Under the pieces are notes generated by a model. That model searched no databases, was not told where the DNA came from, and saw nothing but the letters and a program-made list of their open reading frames with translations. A program made the translations under genes and the position numbers. Positions 1 through 8,350 of a DNA stretch of 20,399 nucleotides are shown piece after piece. The stretch comes from WGMK01 sp046047315. Lineage in GTDB: Bacteria; Hydrogenedentota; Hydrogenedentia; Hydrogenedentales; JAEUWI01. How positions within the stretch are numbered: the stretch's first letter is position 1; the number at the start of each line of letters is the position of its first letter. The stretch spans positions 1 through 20,399 of the forward strand of contig JBJOID010000002.1 in NCBI GenBank assembly GCA_046047315.1, written 5' to 3'.

Positions 1-354
1 CAACGCGGCCGGGGCGATTCGCCGCCGCTCGCACGCTCGCGCTCCTTCTCCGCCGGCATCTACGCCGCCGTCGCCTTCGCCCCGGTGCGGCTTGAGCTCT
101 CCATGGATTACGCCAACATCATCATCCCCGAATACCGCTGGATGCTCATCGCCACCGTCGCGATGAAGCTGCTCTGCGCCCTGTATCTCCTCGGCCTGCT
201 GGTGCGTTATCACTTCATTGCGGGACTGGAGGCCTTCGCCACGCTGCCGGTGCTGCTGCCCAGCGTGCGCAGCGAAAAGCAGACGGATTCCTCCGGAAAG
301 GCGCCCGGTGATGGGCCGGATTCTCCCGCGCCGCCCTCGTCGGACGCCCCCTGA
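1..354 (+). CDS. C-terminal fragment of an unrecognised membrane protein (cut by left edge)
   Basis: Frame 1 is open from the first base to the TGA at 352-354, giving 117 codons with the N-terminus off the window. Several hydrophobic stretches are visible. One around residues 17-30 may be a membrane segment. A stronger one around residues 47-68 (from WMLIATVAMK to ALYLLGLLV) is almost certainly one, followed by another apolar run ending in LPVLLP. The last 30 residues are a hydrophilic, Ser/Pro/Asp-rich tail, probably unstructured. I do not recognise the family. The GTG at 85 could be an internal start, but the frame stays open and coding-like upstream of it, so a 5'-truncated longer gene is more likely. 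It precedes the cohesin-like gene in the same direction, with a 121-nt gap that contains a possible promoter, so the two need not be co-transcribed. Confidence 0.6.
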   Translation, partial: QRGRGDSPPLARSRSFSAGIYAAVAFAPVRLELSMDYANIIIPEYRWMLIATVAMKLLCALYLLGLLVRYHFIAGLEAFATLPVLLPSVRSEKQTDSSGKAPGDGPDSPAPPSSDAP

Positions 355-399
355 AATCGGGAGCGAAAGGAATTTTTCGGAGATGCCGGACGAAATTTC

Positions 400-429
400 T
401 TGCTTTTTTCGTGCCTCGTGGTCTAGATT
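400..429 (+). promoter_or_regulatory. Possible sigma-70-type promoter of the cohesin-like gene
   Basis: TTGCTT (400-405) and TAGATT (424-429) are separated by 18 bp in an AT-rich patch that stands out from the GC-rich surroundings. Transcription would begin near 436 and give a leader of about 40 nt containing AGGAGGGGG (446-454). That purine run lies about 21 nt before the chosen ATG at 476, further than usual for a Shine-Dalgarno. This is a sequence match only. Confidence 0.4.
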
Positions 430-475
430 AACGGTTGTCCGATGCAGGAGGGGGCATTCTCAGGCTCGTACACGC

Positions 476-1552
476 ATGGCAGGTGCGAACAAGGCGGCAA
501 CCCTCCTCATCACGTTGAGCATTTTTTTTCCGGCGCATGCCGGCACCTTGGCGGTAGCCCCGCCGACAGTTGAATCGAATCGCTACGTGTTTCCGATTTC
601 CCTCGAGGGCGCCGAGACCGGGGTAGCTTCACTGGATTTCCAGTTTCGCTACGACCCCGAGATCTTCACGCCCGTATCGGTGGAGACGGGCGCGGGTGCC
701 GTGGCCGCGGGAAAATTGGCCGATGGCAACCTGGCCGCGCCGGGCGCATACAACGTGCTGGTGATGGGGGTGAACCAAAATGCCCTCCCTCCCGGCGAAG
801 TCGCGCGCATCGTGCTGGAGCGAAACCCCGGCTCGGGTGGATCACAATCCAACGTCGTGGTCGCCAACCCAACGCTGTCATCAGCGCAGGGCGATGTGCT
901 GGCAGCCTCTGGCAGTGACCGGATGGTGCGGCTGGATGGCGAAGCCCCGGAGCCGGATGACCGGGCGGAGGAGGATGCGGAGACGCCGGAAACGGAAGAG
1001 CCCGAACCCGACCCGTCGGAAGCGCCTGCCGCCCCGGAGGAATCCGGGGACCAGATGGGCGAGGATCTGAGCCGGAACGTAGCCGATGCCTTGCTGGTGG
1101 GACTTGCCCAGGCAACGCCGTCGGAGACGACAGAAGCTAAGCGCGGCGTGCCCGTATCCGGGGAAGAGACACCGGAAACGGTGTACTCCATCCGGGAGCG
1201 GCGGATGCCGGCCGAGGCTTTGCCCACGGTCGTGGCCGTGCCGGTGCAGGCGTTGGATGCGGAGAGGGTGGAATCCAGCGATTCGAAGGCAGCGAAAGTT
1301 GCAGAGTCCGCGGCGCCGGTCGTCGCTCCCGAGGAGCGGCCAGCCACGCCCGCGGTGATGAATGGTGGCGAGACGACAACGCCGTTGACAGTTGAAGAAG
1401 AATACAGCGCGATGACCCCTGAGGCGGATGGGAACGCTCAAGAGGGGGGTCGCATGCAACAGCCCTGGCAGGAAATCCTGGTGGTTTCCGGCGTCGTGGC
1501 GCTGATTGCGGCGGCCGTTTGGTGGAGCAGGAGACGGGTCACGCGATTGTAA
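476..1552 (+). CDS. Secreted cohesin-fold protein with C-terminal membrane anchor
   Basis: The product is 358 aa. The ATG at 476 is chosen because it places a signal peptide at the N-terminus: a Lys-containing n-region, the hydrophobic run LLITLSIFF, and an AHA|G cleavage site after residue 22. The open frame extends upstream to 218 but that part is Arg/Pro-rich and not coding-like. Residues about 24-135 resemble a cohesin/CBM-type beta-sandwich, with a strand pattern of SLDFQFRYDPEIFTP, a mid-domain YNVLVMGVN and then GEVARIVLER. Such domains bind dockerins or mediate surface protein contacts. Residues about 150-190 form an acidic Glu/Pro/Asp linker, followed by a low-complexity Ala/Glu/Thr-rich region. 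Residues about 331-350 form one membrane helix ending in WWSRRRVTRL, so the protein should be exported and anchored in the inner membrane or sorted by its C-terminus. The tail resembles a tripartite sorting signal, but no PEP-type motif precedes the helix. The cohesin call is by pattern and moderately certain; the ligand is unknown. Confidence 0.7.
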   Translation: MAGANKAATLLITLSIFFPAHAGTLAVAPPTVESNRYVFPISLEGAETGVASLDFQFRYDPEIFTPVSVETGAGAVAAGKLADGNLAAPGAYNVLVMGVNQNALPPGEVARIVLERNPGSGGSQSNVVVANPTLSSAQGDVLAASGSDRMVRLDGEAPEPDDRAEEDAETPETEEPEPDPSEAPAAPEESGDQMGEDLSRNVADALLVGLAQATPSETTEAKRGVPVSGEETPETVYSIRERRMPAEALPTVVAVPVQALDAERVESSDSKAAKVAESAAPVVAPEERPATPAVMNGGETTTPLTVEEEYSAMTPEADGNAQEGGRMQQPWQEILVVSGVVALIAAAVWWSRRRVTRL

Positions 1553-1553
1553 A

Positions 1554-1672
1554 AGAGCCCCTAAGGGGCGGGTCTAACAGCCCGCCCAGCCTGCCCCGGT
1601 GCCCACCGGGGCGAAGCACCTCACCGGAGATGTCGGTCGCCCCCTGCCGACATCTCCACTTTTGAGGGCTCT
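1554..1672 (+). other. Nested stem-loop region after the cohesin-like gene
   Basis: Immediately after the TAA at 1550-1552 there are several perfect inverted repeats: GCCCC-TAA-GGGGC (1557-1561/1565-1569), GGGCGGG/CCCGCCC (1566-1572/1581-1587), the two hairpins of repeat unit A (1593-1612 and 1626-1657), and a possible outer stem AGAGCCC (1554-1560) with GGGCTCT (1666-1672) that would enclose all of them. The first small hairpin competes with both the outer stem and the GGGCGGG stem, so not all can form together. The region has no credible gene. Confidence 0.5.
1593..1664 (+). repeat. Double-hairpin repeat, unit A
   Basis: Hairpin 1 has an 8-bp stem (1593-1600 with 1605-1612) and a GCCC loop. 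A 13-nt linker ends in GCACCTCACC. Hairpin 2 has an 11-bp stem (1626-1636 with 1647-1657), a loop beginning TCGCCCCCT, and a short TTTT at 1660-1663. The same architecture recurs in unit B exactly 102 nt downstream, with paired substitutions in both stems. Confidence 0.85.
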
Positions 1673-1694
1673 CCCAAGCAGCTACCTCTGCGAC

Positions 1695-1769
1695 GCGCAG
1701 GTGCCCACCTGCGCAACGCACCTCACCGGAGATGCCGGTCGCCCCCTACCGGCATCTCCACTTTTTTTT
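1695..1769 (+). repeat. Double-hairpin repeat, unit B
   Basis: This is the second copy of the unit at 1593-1664. Hairpin 1 is an 8-bp stem (1695-1702 with 1707-1714) with the same GCCC loop, and the linker ends in the same GCACCTCACC. Hairpin 2 is an 11-bp stem (1728-1738 with 1749-1759). Relative to unit A, the pairs C1595-G1610 and C1597-G1608 become G1697-C1712 and A1699-T1710. In hairpin 2, T1633-A1650 becomes C1735-G1752, and the loop-closing T1637-G1646 becomes T1739-A1748. Every stem difference keeps pairing, which suggests the structure, not the sequence, is conserved. Confidence 0.85.
1728..1769 (+). terminator. Rho-independent terminator on the plus strand
   Basis: An 11-bp GC-containing stem (1728-1738/1749-1759) is followed after AC by eight T residues (1762-1769), a classical intrinsic terminator for transcription from the left. 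It would end the cohesin-like transcript before it runs into the convergent rlmB operon. On the minus strand the same hairpin is preceded by an A-run and not followed by a T-run, so it should not terminate rlmB efficiently. Confidence 0.75.
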
Positions 1770-1774
1770 GTCTG

Positions 1775-2518
1775 TCAGGCCGTGTGGGATTGGCGCTTCC
1801 ATTCGGCAAGTGCGATGGCCGCGCTCACGGAAGCATTGAGGCTGGTGATGGCCCCCTCGATGGGGATGCGCACCAGAAAGTCGCAGGACTCGCGCACGAG
1901 ACGGTGGATTCCCTCCCCCTCGCTGCCCACGACGATGAGGGAGCGGCCGCGCAGATCGGCCTCCCAGAGCAAGCGGTCGCCCGACGCATCGAGCCCGCTC
2001 ACCCAGAAACCCGCTTCCTTCAGCTGGCGCATGCCCCGCGACAGGTTGGTCACCTGCACCAGCGGCACATGTTCCACCGCGCCCGCCGCCGCCTTCATGG
2101 TGGAAGTGGAAAGCGGCGCGGCGCGGTCCTTGCCGAAGAGCACGCCCGACGCGCCAAAGGCCGCCGCCGACCGGATCACCGCCCCAAAGTTGTGCGGGTC
2201 CTCGATGCCATCGAGCAGCAGCGCGCAGGCTTGCGGCGCCTCGCCAAGGCCGGCAAGCCAGTCATTCACCCCAAGCAGGGGCAACGGCTCAGCGTCGAGC
2301 ACCACCCCCTGGTGGGGAACACCGGCGGTCATCTGGTCCAGGGCGTAGCGGTCGCGCGTCTCCACCGGAATTCCAGCGGCGGCGGCGAGAATCTCCTCCA
2401 GCCCCTGGGCGGAGCCCAGATAGAAAAGCTTGCGCGCCCGGCGTCTCCGGGCGCGCAAACATTCCAGAACCGGGATTCTCCCGGCGACATACGGCTTACT
2501 GAATTTCGCCGAGTTCAT
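1775..2518 (-). CDS. rlmB: 23S rRNA (guanosine-2'-O-)-methyltransferase, TrmH/SpoU family
   Basis: The 247-aa product matches the length and layout of RlmB, which methylates the ribose of G2251 in the 23S rRNA peptidyl-transferase loop using S-adenosylmethionine. Residues about 8-75 form the RNA-binding substrate domain, beginning with the typical GRIPVLECL. The SPOUT domain carries all three family motifs. Motif 1 is LLDGIEDPHNFGAVIRSAAA, with Asn110 and the catalytic-type Arg116. Motif 2 is IVVGSEGEGI at about 195-204. Motif 3 is IPIEGAITSLNASVSAAIAL, with the S-L-N at 226-228 that builds the trefoil-knot SAM site. The ATG at 2518 lies inside the end of the upstream TPR gene (23-nt overlap), implying translational coupling. 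A close paralogue acting on tRNA or another rRNA position cannot be fully excluded, but RlmB is the best fit. Confidence 0.9.
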   Translation of the reverse strand: MNSAKFSKPYVAGRIPVLECLRARRRRARKLFYLGSAQGLEEILAAAAGIPVETRDRYALDQMTAGVPHQGVVLDAEPLPLLGVNDWLAGLGEAPQACALLLDGIEDPHNFGAVIRSAAAFGASGVLFGKDRAAPLSTSTMKAAAGAVEHVPLVQVTNLSRGMRQLKEAGFWVSGLDASGDRLLWEADLRGRSLIVVGSEGEGIHRLVRESCDFLVRIPIEGAITSLNASVSAAIALAEWKRQSHTA

Positions 2519-2945
2519 GTGTTTCCAAAAGCTTGTTCTTCGTCAGCGCGAGGTTATCGTTCTCCGGCACGCGCTTGTCTATCTGGCTCGCACCGCTCGA
2601 TATCAGGTAGTCGAGAATCTGCACCGAAGTGGCGTATTCCTGCATGCGTTCATAACAGCGCACCAGACGATACGTGTTGTACCAGTAGTTCTTGCCGGAT
2701 TCGCCGTACCGCTCGCGCGCCATGTTAAAGCACTCGGCGGCCTTTGCGTAGCGCCACTGGAACATCAGGTAGCCGCCAAGCCGACTCAGCATCGCCTCGT
2801 CGAATTCGTCCTTGGCCGCGTCCTGGCCCACCGTCGCCTTCGTGCTTTGCGCAATCATCCAGTCCACGCCACCCGACGTGAACAACCACCCCACGGCCAC
2901 CACCACCACGATGATGATCGGCCACTTCAGCCCACTCAGGTCCAT
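2496..2945 (-). CDS. Membrane-anchored TPR-like protein
   Basis: The product is 149 aa. The ATG at 2945 is preferred over an upstream in-frame ATG at 3041 because AGGAG sits 7 nt before it and the residues upstream are Arg/Cys-rich and unlike a real N-terminus. Residues about 8-22 (WPIIIVVVVAVGWLF) form one membrane helix with an N-in topology, so the rest faces the periplasm. Residues about 45-125 are helical with TPR-like spacing (YAKAAECFNMARERYGESG, then YWYNTYRLVRCYERMQEYATSVQIL), suggesting two or three helix pairs for protein contacts. The specific role is unknown. It follows the 46-aa membrane peptide gene by 22 nt and overlaps rlmB, so the three are probably one transcript. Confidence 0.75.
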   Translation of the reverse strand: MDLSGLKWPIIIVVVVAVGWLFTSGGVDWMIAQSTKATVGQDAAKDEFDEAMLSRLGGYLMFQWRYAKAAECFNMARERYGESGKNYWYNTYRLVRCYERMQEYATSVQILDYLISSGASQIDKRVPENDNLALTKNKLLETHELGEIQ

Positions 2946-2967
2946 GATGATTCTCCTCGAATGATGC

Positions 2968-3108
2968 CTAGAACCCCAGCATGCCCTGCACGCTTTGCGC
3001 GATCGGCGAAACCACGGGCAGCTCGATAAACAAGGAAACAATCAAAGCGGCCGCCACCACCGCAAGGGCCACCAGGGCGGGGCCAAGGTATTTTGTAATC
3101 GTGAGCAT
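2968..3108 (-). CDS. 46-aa single-pass membrane peptide
   Basis: A short ORF opens with ATG at 3108 and ends with TAG at 2968-2970. The product begins MLTITKYLGPALVAL and continues with a strongly hydrophobic run to about residue 28 (AVVAAALIVSLFI), followed by a short polar tail ending QSVQGMLGF. A GGGAAGGG purine run lies roughly 8-15 nt upstream of the ATG, and a plausible promoter lies further up (3156-3184). Its position, 22 nt ahead of the membrane-anchored TPR gene and in the same direction, supports it being a real gene and perhaps a membrane partner of that protein. I recognise no family. The main doubt is its length. Confidence 0.6.
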   Translation of the reverse strand: MLTITKYLGPALVALAVVAAALIVSLFIELPVVSPIAQSVQGMLGF

Positions 3109-3155
3109 GCCACAACCCTTCCCTGCGCACCCTGCAAGGGGCCGCCTCGCGGCGT

Positions 3156-3184
3156 ACTTTAGCAGACCTTTTCCCGATTTTCAC
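3156..3184 (-). promoter_or_regulatory. Possible promoter of the small peptide-TPR-rlmB operon
   Basis: Read on the minus strand, GTGAAA (3184-3179) and TAAAGT (3161-3156) are 17 bp apart in a short AT-rich patch between the HIRAN gene and the 46-aa peptide gene. The leader would be about 40 nt. This is a sequence match only. Confidence 0.35.
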
Positions 3185-3211
3185 CCTAATCGCCAGGGCG
3201 TTGGCGGGGTT

Positions 3212-4057
3212 TCAGGTCAGGTTCTCCCGGGCCTCGCGCTTGGCCAGCTTCCGCTGCGAACGCAGTATCCGGGCGGACCAGTCATGCTCCCACCCCTGCC
3301 GCTTCGCTTCTTCCGCCAGCACGATGACATCCTCGTACTGGCGCTGCTTCTCCCGGATGACGCAAAGCAGCTCATACCCGGCATGCGGCGGCAACGGAGA
3401 AGCCGGAGACTCCTTGAGCATGCGGTCGCGCACTTCTTCCGCAATCCCTATCTGCATCTGCGCGGCGATGATCGCCTTGGTCAGCGCACTCGGCTCGCTC
3501 TCCTTGCGGGCGTAGTAGTGCCGCATCAGCAGGTCCAGCTTCTGGTGCCGCTGCAGGAGATCGCCGTTCGTGTTGCCCATGCGCTCGAGGTCGGCCCCCA
3601 CCTGCTGCAAGAGGATCGCGTTCTGCTCCTTCTCCGGGCGGTAATGAAAGACCATCTGCTCGAAGCGCCGTTCCTCGACCATGCGCCCCGGCACCGAGCC
3701 CGACTCGTAAAGCAGCACCTCGATGCTCACCTCCAGGCGGGGCTTGCGGCTTAACAGCTTCGGCACCTGCGCAATCTTGGAGATGATGGCGTCCACGAAC
3801 TCGTGTTCCTTGGGACGCGCGAGCCGCGCCGCCGCCGTGCCCCGGATTACCCCAATCTGGTGGCCGCCGTTCTTGCGGCACACGCCGATGGTGCGCTCCT
3901 GCGACGGGACATCCTTTTCGCCCCGCGTCAGGACGACCGGCTCGCCCACGTGGCACTTGGCGATGACGTCCTGCCGACGCGAACCGTCCGCATTGCGTCC
4001 AGTCACTTCCGCCAAGTCAAAGCTGTGCCGTTCTACCGGTTTCGCCTTCTGTTCCAC
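3212..4057 (-). CDS. HIRAN-domain protein
   Basis: The product is 281 aa from a GTG at 4057. The open frame continues upstream to an ATG at 4261, but that would overlap glgX and its promoter, and the extra residues are not coding-like. A minus-strand TACACT at 4106-4101 also places the transcript start just upstream of this GTG. Residues about 12-78 match the HIRAN pattern: FDLAEVTGRNADGSRRQDVI, then a CHVGEPVVLTR strand, then TIGVCRKNGGHQIGVI and AAARLA. HIRAN domains bind DNA ends or single-stranded 3'-OH termini in HLTF/Rad5-type proteins, and in bacteria they often occur alone or fused to nuclease or helicase domains. The remaining ~200 residues are largely helical and charged (for example RMVEERRFEQM and EKQRQYEDVIVLAEEAKRQG), with no nuclease or helicase motif that I can see. 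Function unknown; DNA or RNA binding is inferred. Confidence 0.7.
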   Translation of the reverse strand: MEQKAKPVERHSFDLAEVTGRNADGSRRQDVIAKCHVGEPVVLTRGEKDVPSQERTIGVCRKNGGHQIGVIRGTAAARLARPKEHEFVDAIISKIAQVPKLLSRKPRLEVSIEVLLYESGSVPGRMVEERRFEQMVFHYRPEKEQNAILLQQVGADLERMGNTNGDLLQRHQKLDLLMRHYYARKESEPSALTKAIIAAQMQIGIAEEVRDRMLKESPASPLPPHAGYELLCVIREKQRQYEDVIVLAEEAKRQGWEHDWSARILRSQRKLAKREARENLT

Positions 4058-4100
4058 GCGCCTGTCTACCCCCGCGCCACGGCCTCGAATCTCAGTGCAC

Positions 4101-4106
4101 AGTGTA
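4101..4106 (-). promoter_or_regulatory. Possible -10 element of the HIRAN gene
   Basis: On the minus strand TACACT (4106-4101) resembles a -10 hexamer. The start would be near 4094, 37 nt before the chosen GTG. A TTGCGG lies upstream but only 13 bp away, too close for a good -35 element. Weak evidence, used mainly to support the GTG start. Confidence 0.3.
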
Positions 4107-4200
4107 GCAAACCTTGCCGCCGCAACCCCATGCGAGCCGACGGGTCTGCTCCTTGCAACGCACCCTAAGCGCTCTCGTGGCGGCGGCTCAGGCTTGTGGC

Positions 4201-4206
4201 TATAAT
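4201..4206 (+). promoter_or_regulatory. -10 element of the glgX promoter
   Basis: A perfect TATAAT sits 26 nt before the glgX ATG, in a very GC-rich context. Transcription would begin near 4213, giving a leader of about 20 nt that contains the AGGAA ribosome-binding site (4219-4223). No good -35 is visible at 17-18 bp (TGGCGG). Confidence 0.6.
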
Positions 4207-4232
4207 CGCGCCCCACGCAGGAAGAAACTCGT

Positions 4233-6273
<2,041 letters not shown>

Positions 6274-6299
<26 letters not shown>

Positions 6300-7113
6300 C
6301 GTTGACGCCGCCGTACTCGTCGGTGATTGCGATGATCAGGCCCACGACCAGCGAGGCAAGCCCGTAGGAGAGGTACACGCCATACAGCGTGAGTATGGCA
6401 AAGTAGAGCCGCTTGAGGCTGAGACCCCAGCCCCCGGCCAGCGGCAGCGCCGCGAGCGCCGCCAAGGGCAGGCAGGTGAACAGGGTGAGCGGGTAGTAAC
6501 CGGGGCCCTCGACACGAATCCAGCCCCAGCTGCCCACCGATGGCAGGTTGCGATCGAAGACGCGCTGGTGCGCCAGCTCCAGCCCCCACAGCGCATACTC
6601 CAGCGCGTACGACAGGAACGTGGCCGCCACGATGACCGTCGCCGCGTTCCACGCCATACGGGCATAGTCGATGGCCGGACGCTTGTCCTTCGCCGTGATG
6701 AACCACAGGTGCGCATAGGCGGCAAGATAGGCCCACAGGGCCAGCGGCCCCGTGATCAGGCCCGCGCCGAAACATCCCCACCGCAAGCCCGCGAGCGGCA
6801 GGCCGAGCTGCTTCGACCAGTGGGCGCAGACGCCCAGCCATACCGGCGCTGGACCACGCGCCGCGCTGGACTCGGCTTCCGGGCGCACTTGCGCCGCATG
6901 GGACTCCGGTGCGCCGAGCTCATCGAGAACACGCACCACGTCTGAATCCTGCGGCGTTCCCGTGACCCGCTCCTGCACGGCGCGGCGGATGCGCGTCTCA
7001 AGCAGATCGAGCGCGCGCTGCGCCCTCGGGGCTGGCACGCCGGGATCGATTCGCAGGGCGACATCGCGAAGGTAATTCGCGATGTAGCGCTCCTGTTGCT
7101 GCGACAAACTCAT
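6274..7113 (-). CDS. HAAS/PspC-like polytopic membrane protein
   Basis: The product is 279 aa. Residues about 5-75 are helical and polar, and resemble the HAAS-type N-domain: a run of amphipathic helices closing with VVRVLDELGAPESHAAQV, the usual LG-x-P-x-x-x-A ending. Residues about 89-140 resemble a PspC domain (WLGVCAHWSKQLGLPLAGLR, then a long hydrophobic helix through ITGPLALWAYLAAYAHLW). Three further membrane segments follow at about 155-175, 210-230 and 240-265. HAAS and PspC domains are linked to membrane-stress or envelope sensing, but the signal here is unknown. The ATG at 7113 has GGAGGG 4 nt upstream and a good promoter (7139-7168). The stop overlaps the end of glgX by 26 nt in convergent orientation. 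Confidence 0.7.
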
Positions 7114-7138
7114 GGCACCCTCCGCCTTGACCGCGCCG

Positions 7139-7168
7139 AGTATAACGCACCGAAAGGGGGTCGGCCAA
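7139..7168 (-). promoter_or_regulatory. Promoter of the HAAS/PspC-like gene
   Basis: On the minus strand TTGGCC (7168-7163) and TATACT (7144-7139) are separated by 18 bp, with a leader of about 20 nt before the ATG at 7113. This suggests the gene can be transcribed independently of the glycosyltransferase gene upstream. Confidence 0.5.
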
Positions 7169-7185
7169 CGATGTGAAGGACTCGC

Positions 7186-8289
7186 TCAGCCACGCTTGTG
7201 AAACACGATGTAGCGGCTGAACAGGTAATTGAAGAGCAGTCCGGCGCAAATGCCCGCCAGTGCGGGTATCTGCGGATACGACGCCAACGCGGGAAAGCGT
7301 TGCAACAGGGCGAGGGCGGCAAGGTAATTGACCCCCGCCCCCATGGAGCTGCCCGCAATAAAGCCCGCGAGCTGCTTCCACGGATTGCGGTGACGCGTGT
7401 AGGAAAACGTGATGCGCCGGTTGAGCGCGAAGTTAGAGAGCATGGCGACAAGTATCGCGAGCGCCAACGCCACTTGCAGCGGCACCCCGACGGTGGCAAG
7501 CACTGTCAGCACACCCAGGTTGACCACCACGCCCGATGCCCCGACGGCGGCGAACTGAAGGAAGTGCGAGAGGTCGCCGTACTTGAAGTCGGCCAGTCGG
7601 CGCAGGTGTCGCAGGTAGCGCAGCTGTTCGCGCAGGTTCAGCTTGCTTTCCCCCTTGAATCGGTCAGAGAAATGAATGGGCACTTCCTCGACCCGGGTGA
7701 ATCGCCCCTTCACGATCAGCTCAAGGCCGATCTTGTAGCCGATGGGTTGCAGTGGCGCGGCGGTGGCCAGCGCGGCGCGGCGGAAGGCGAAGAATCCGCT
7801 CATCGGATCACGCAGCGTGGTGAAGGGGCGCGCCAGCAGCGTGGCGACCCGGCTGTTGATCCAGCGCAACAGCCCCCAGTCTTCGGCGGTGCTTCCGCCC
7901 GGGGCGTAGCGGCTGCCCACCACAAAGTCCGACCCCGCCTCCAGCCGCTCCAGCATGGCGGGTATCGTCTCCGGCGGATGGCTGAGGTCCGCGTCCATCA
8001 CAACGATGACCTCGTTGCGCGCCTCTTGGAATCCATCCATCACGGCGGCGCTTAGACCGCGGTCGGTGGTGCGCGTCACCAGCCGCACCCACGGCTGCCC
8101 GGCCTGGGCCACGGCCTCGGGCGTGCCATCGCGGCTGTCATCGTCCATGATGATGAGCTCGAGGTCGAGCCCATTCGAATCACGCACGGCGGACACGCGC
8201 CGGATCAGCTCCGGCAGGTTCTCCGCCTCGCGATACGTGGGCACCACCAGCGACACCGAGGGCGCGCTCTGGAATTCTGCCTTGGCCAC
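7186..8289 (-). CDS. Polyprenol-phosphate glycosyltransferase with GtrA-like domain (GT2)
   Basis: The product is 367 aa from the GTG at 8289. I prefer this to the ATG at 8313 because GGGAGGA lies 4 nt upstream of the GTG while the ATG has no ribosome-binding site. Residues about 10-215 are a GT2, DPM1-like catalytic domain: SLVVPTYREAENL, the nucleotide-binding IIMDDDSRDGT, the metal-binding DAD at 99-101 followed by LSHPP, and DPMSGFFAFRRA. Residues about 235-365 are a four-helix GtrA-like membrane domain (FLQFAAVGASGVVVNLGVLT, LSNFALNRRITFSY, and a C-terminal NYLFSRYIVF). Such fusions attach a sugar (mannose or glucose class) from a nucleotide donor to polyprenyl phosphate at the inner membrane and help present it for envelope glycan building. 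The exact sugar cannot be read from the sequence. It lies 61 nt downstream of mnmA. Confidence 0.88.
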   Translation of the reverse strand: MAKAEFQSAPSVSLVVPTYREAENLPELIRRVSAVRDSNGLDLELIIMDDDSRDGTPEAVAQAGQPWVRLVTRTTDRGLSAAVMDGFQEARNEVIVVMDADLSHPPETIPAMLERLEAGSDFVVGSRYAPGGSTAEDWGLLRWINSRVATLLARPFTTLRDPMSGFFAFRRAALATAAPLQPIGYKIGLELIVKGRFTRVEEVPIHFSDRFKGESKLNLREQLRYLRHLRRLADFKYGDLSHFLQFAAVGASGVVVNLGVLTVLATVGVPLQVALALAILVAMLSNFALNRRITFSYTRHRNPWKQLAGFIAGSSMGAGVNYLAALALLQRFPALASYPQIPALAGICAGLLFNYLFSRYIVFHKRG

Positions 8290-8350
8290 CTGTTCCTCCC
8301 GACAGCGGGGCATGATGACACGCCCGCCCGCCCGGGGTAAACCATGGCGT

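Noticed and set aside
1593..1769. CRISPR-like array
   Set aside because: Only two units exist, they contain internal hairpins with substitutions, and there is no set of unique equal-length spacers and no cas gene.
1599..2348. 249-aa plus-strand frame whose first part contains an in-frame peptide repeat
   Set aside because: The peptide repeat simply follows from the 102-nt (34-codon) offset of the hairpin units. The rest is antisense to rlmB. The base changes preserve stems and alter amino acids, so structure explains them better than protein coding.
2936..3184. 82-aa minus-strand ORF overlapping the 46-aa peptide gene
   Set aside because: It is Arg/Gly/Cys-rich without a ribosome-binding site, whereas the overlapping 46-aa frame has one, encodes a clean membrane helix and sits in operon spacing.
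3191..3206. Terminator after the HIRAN gene (CGCCA/TGGCG stem)
   Set aside because: The stem is only 5 bp with no T-run on the minus strand, so it is too weak to call.
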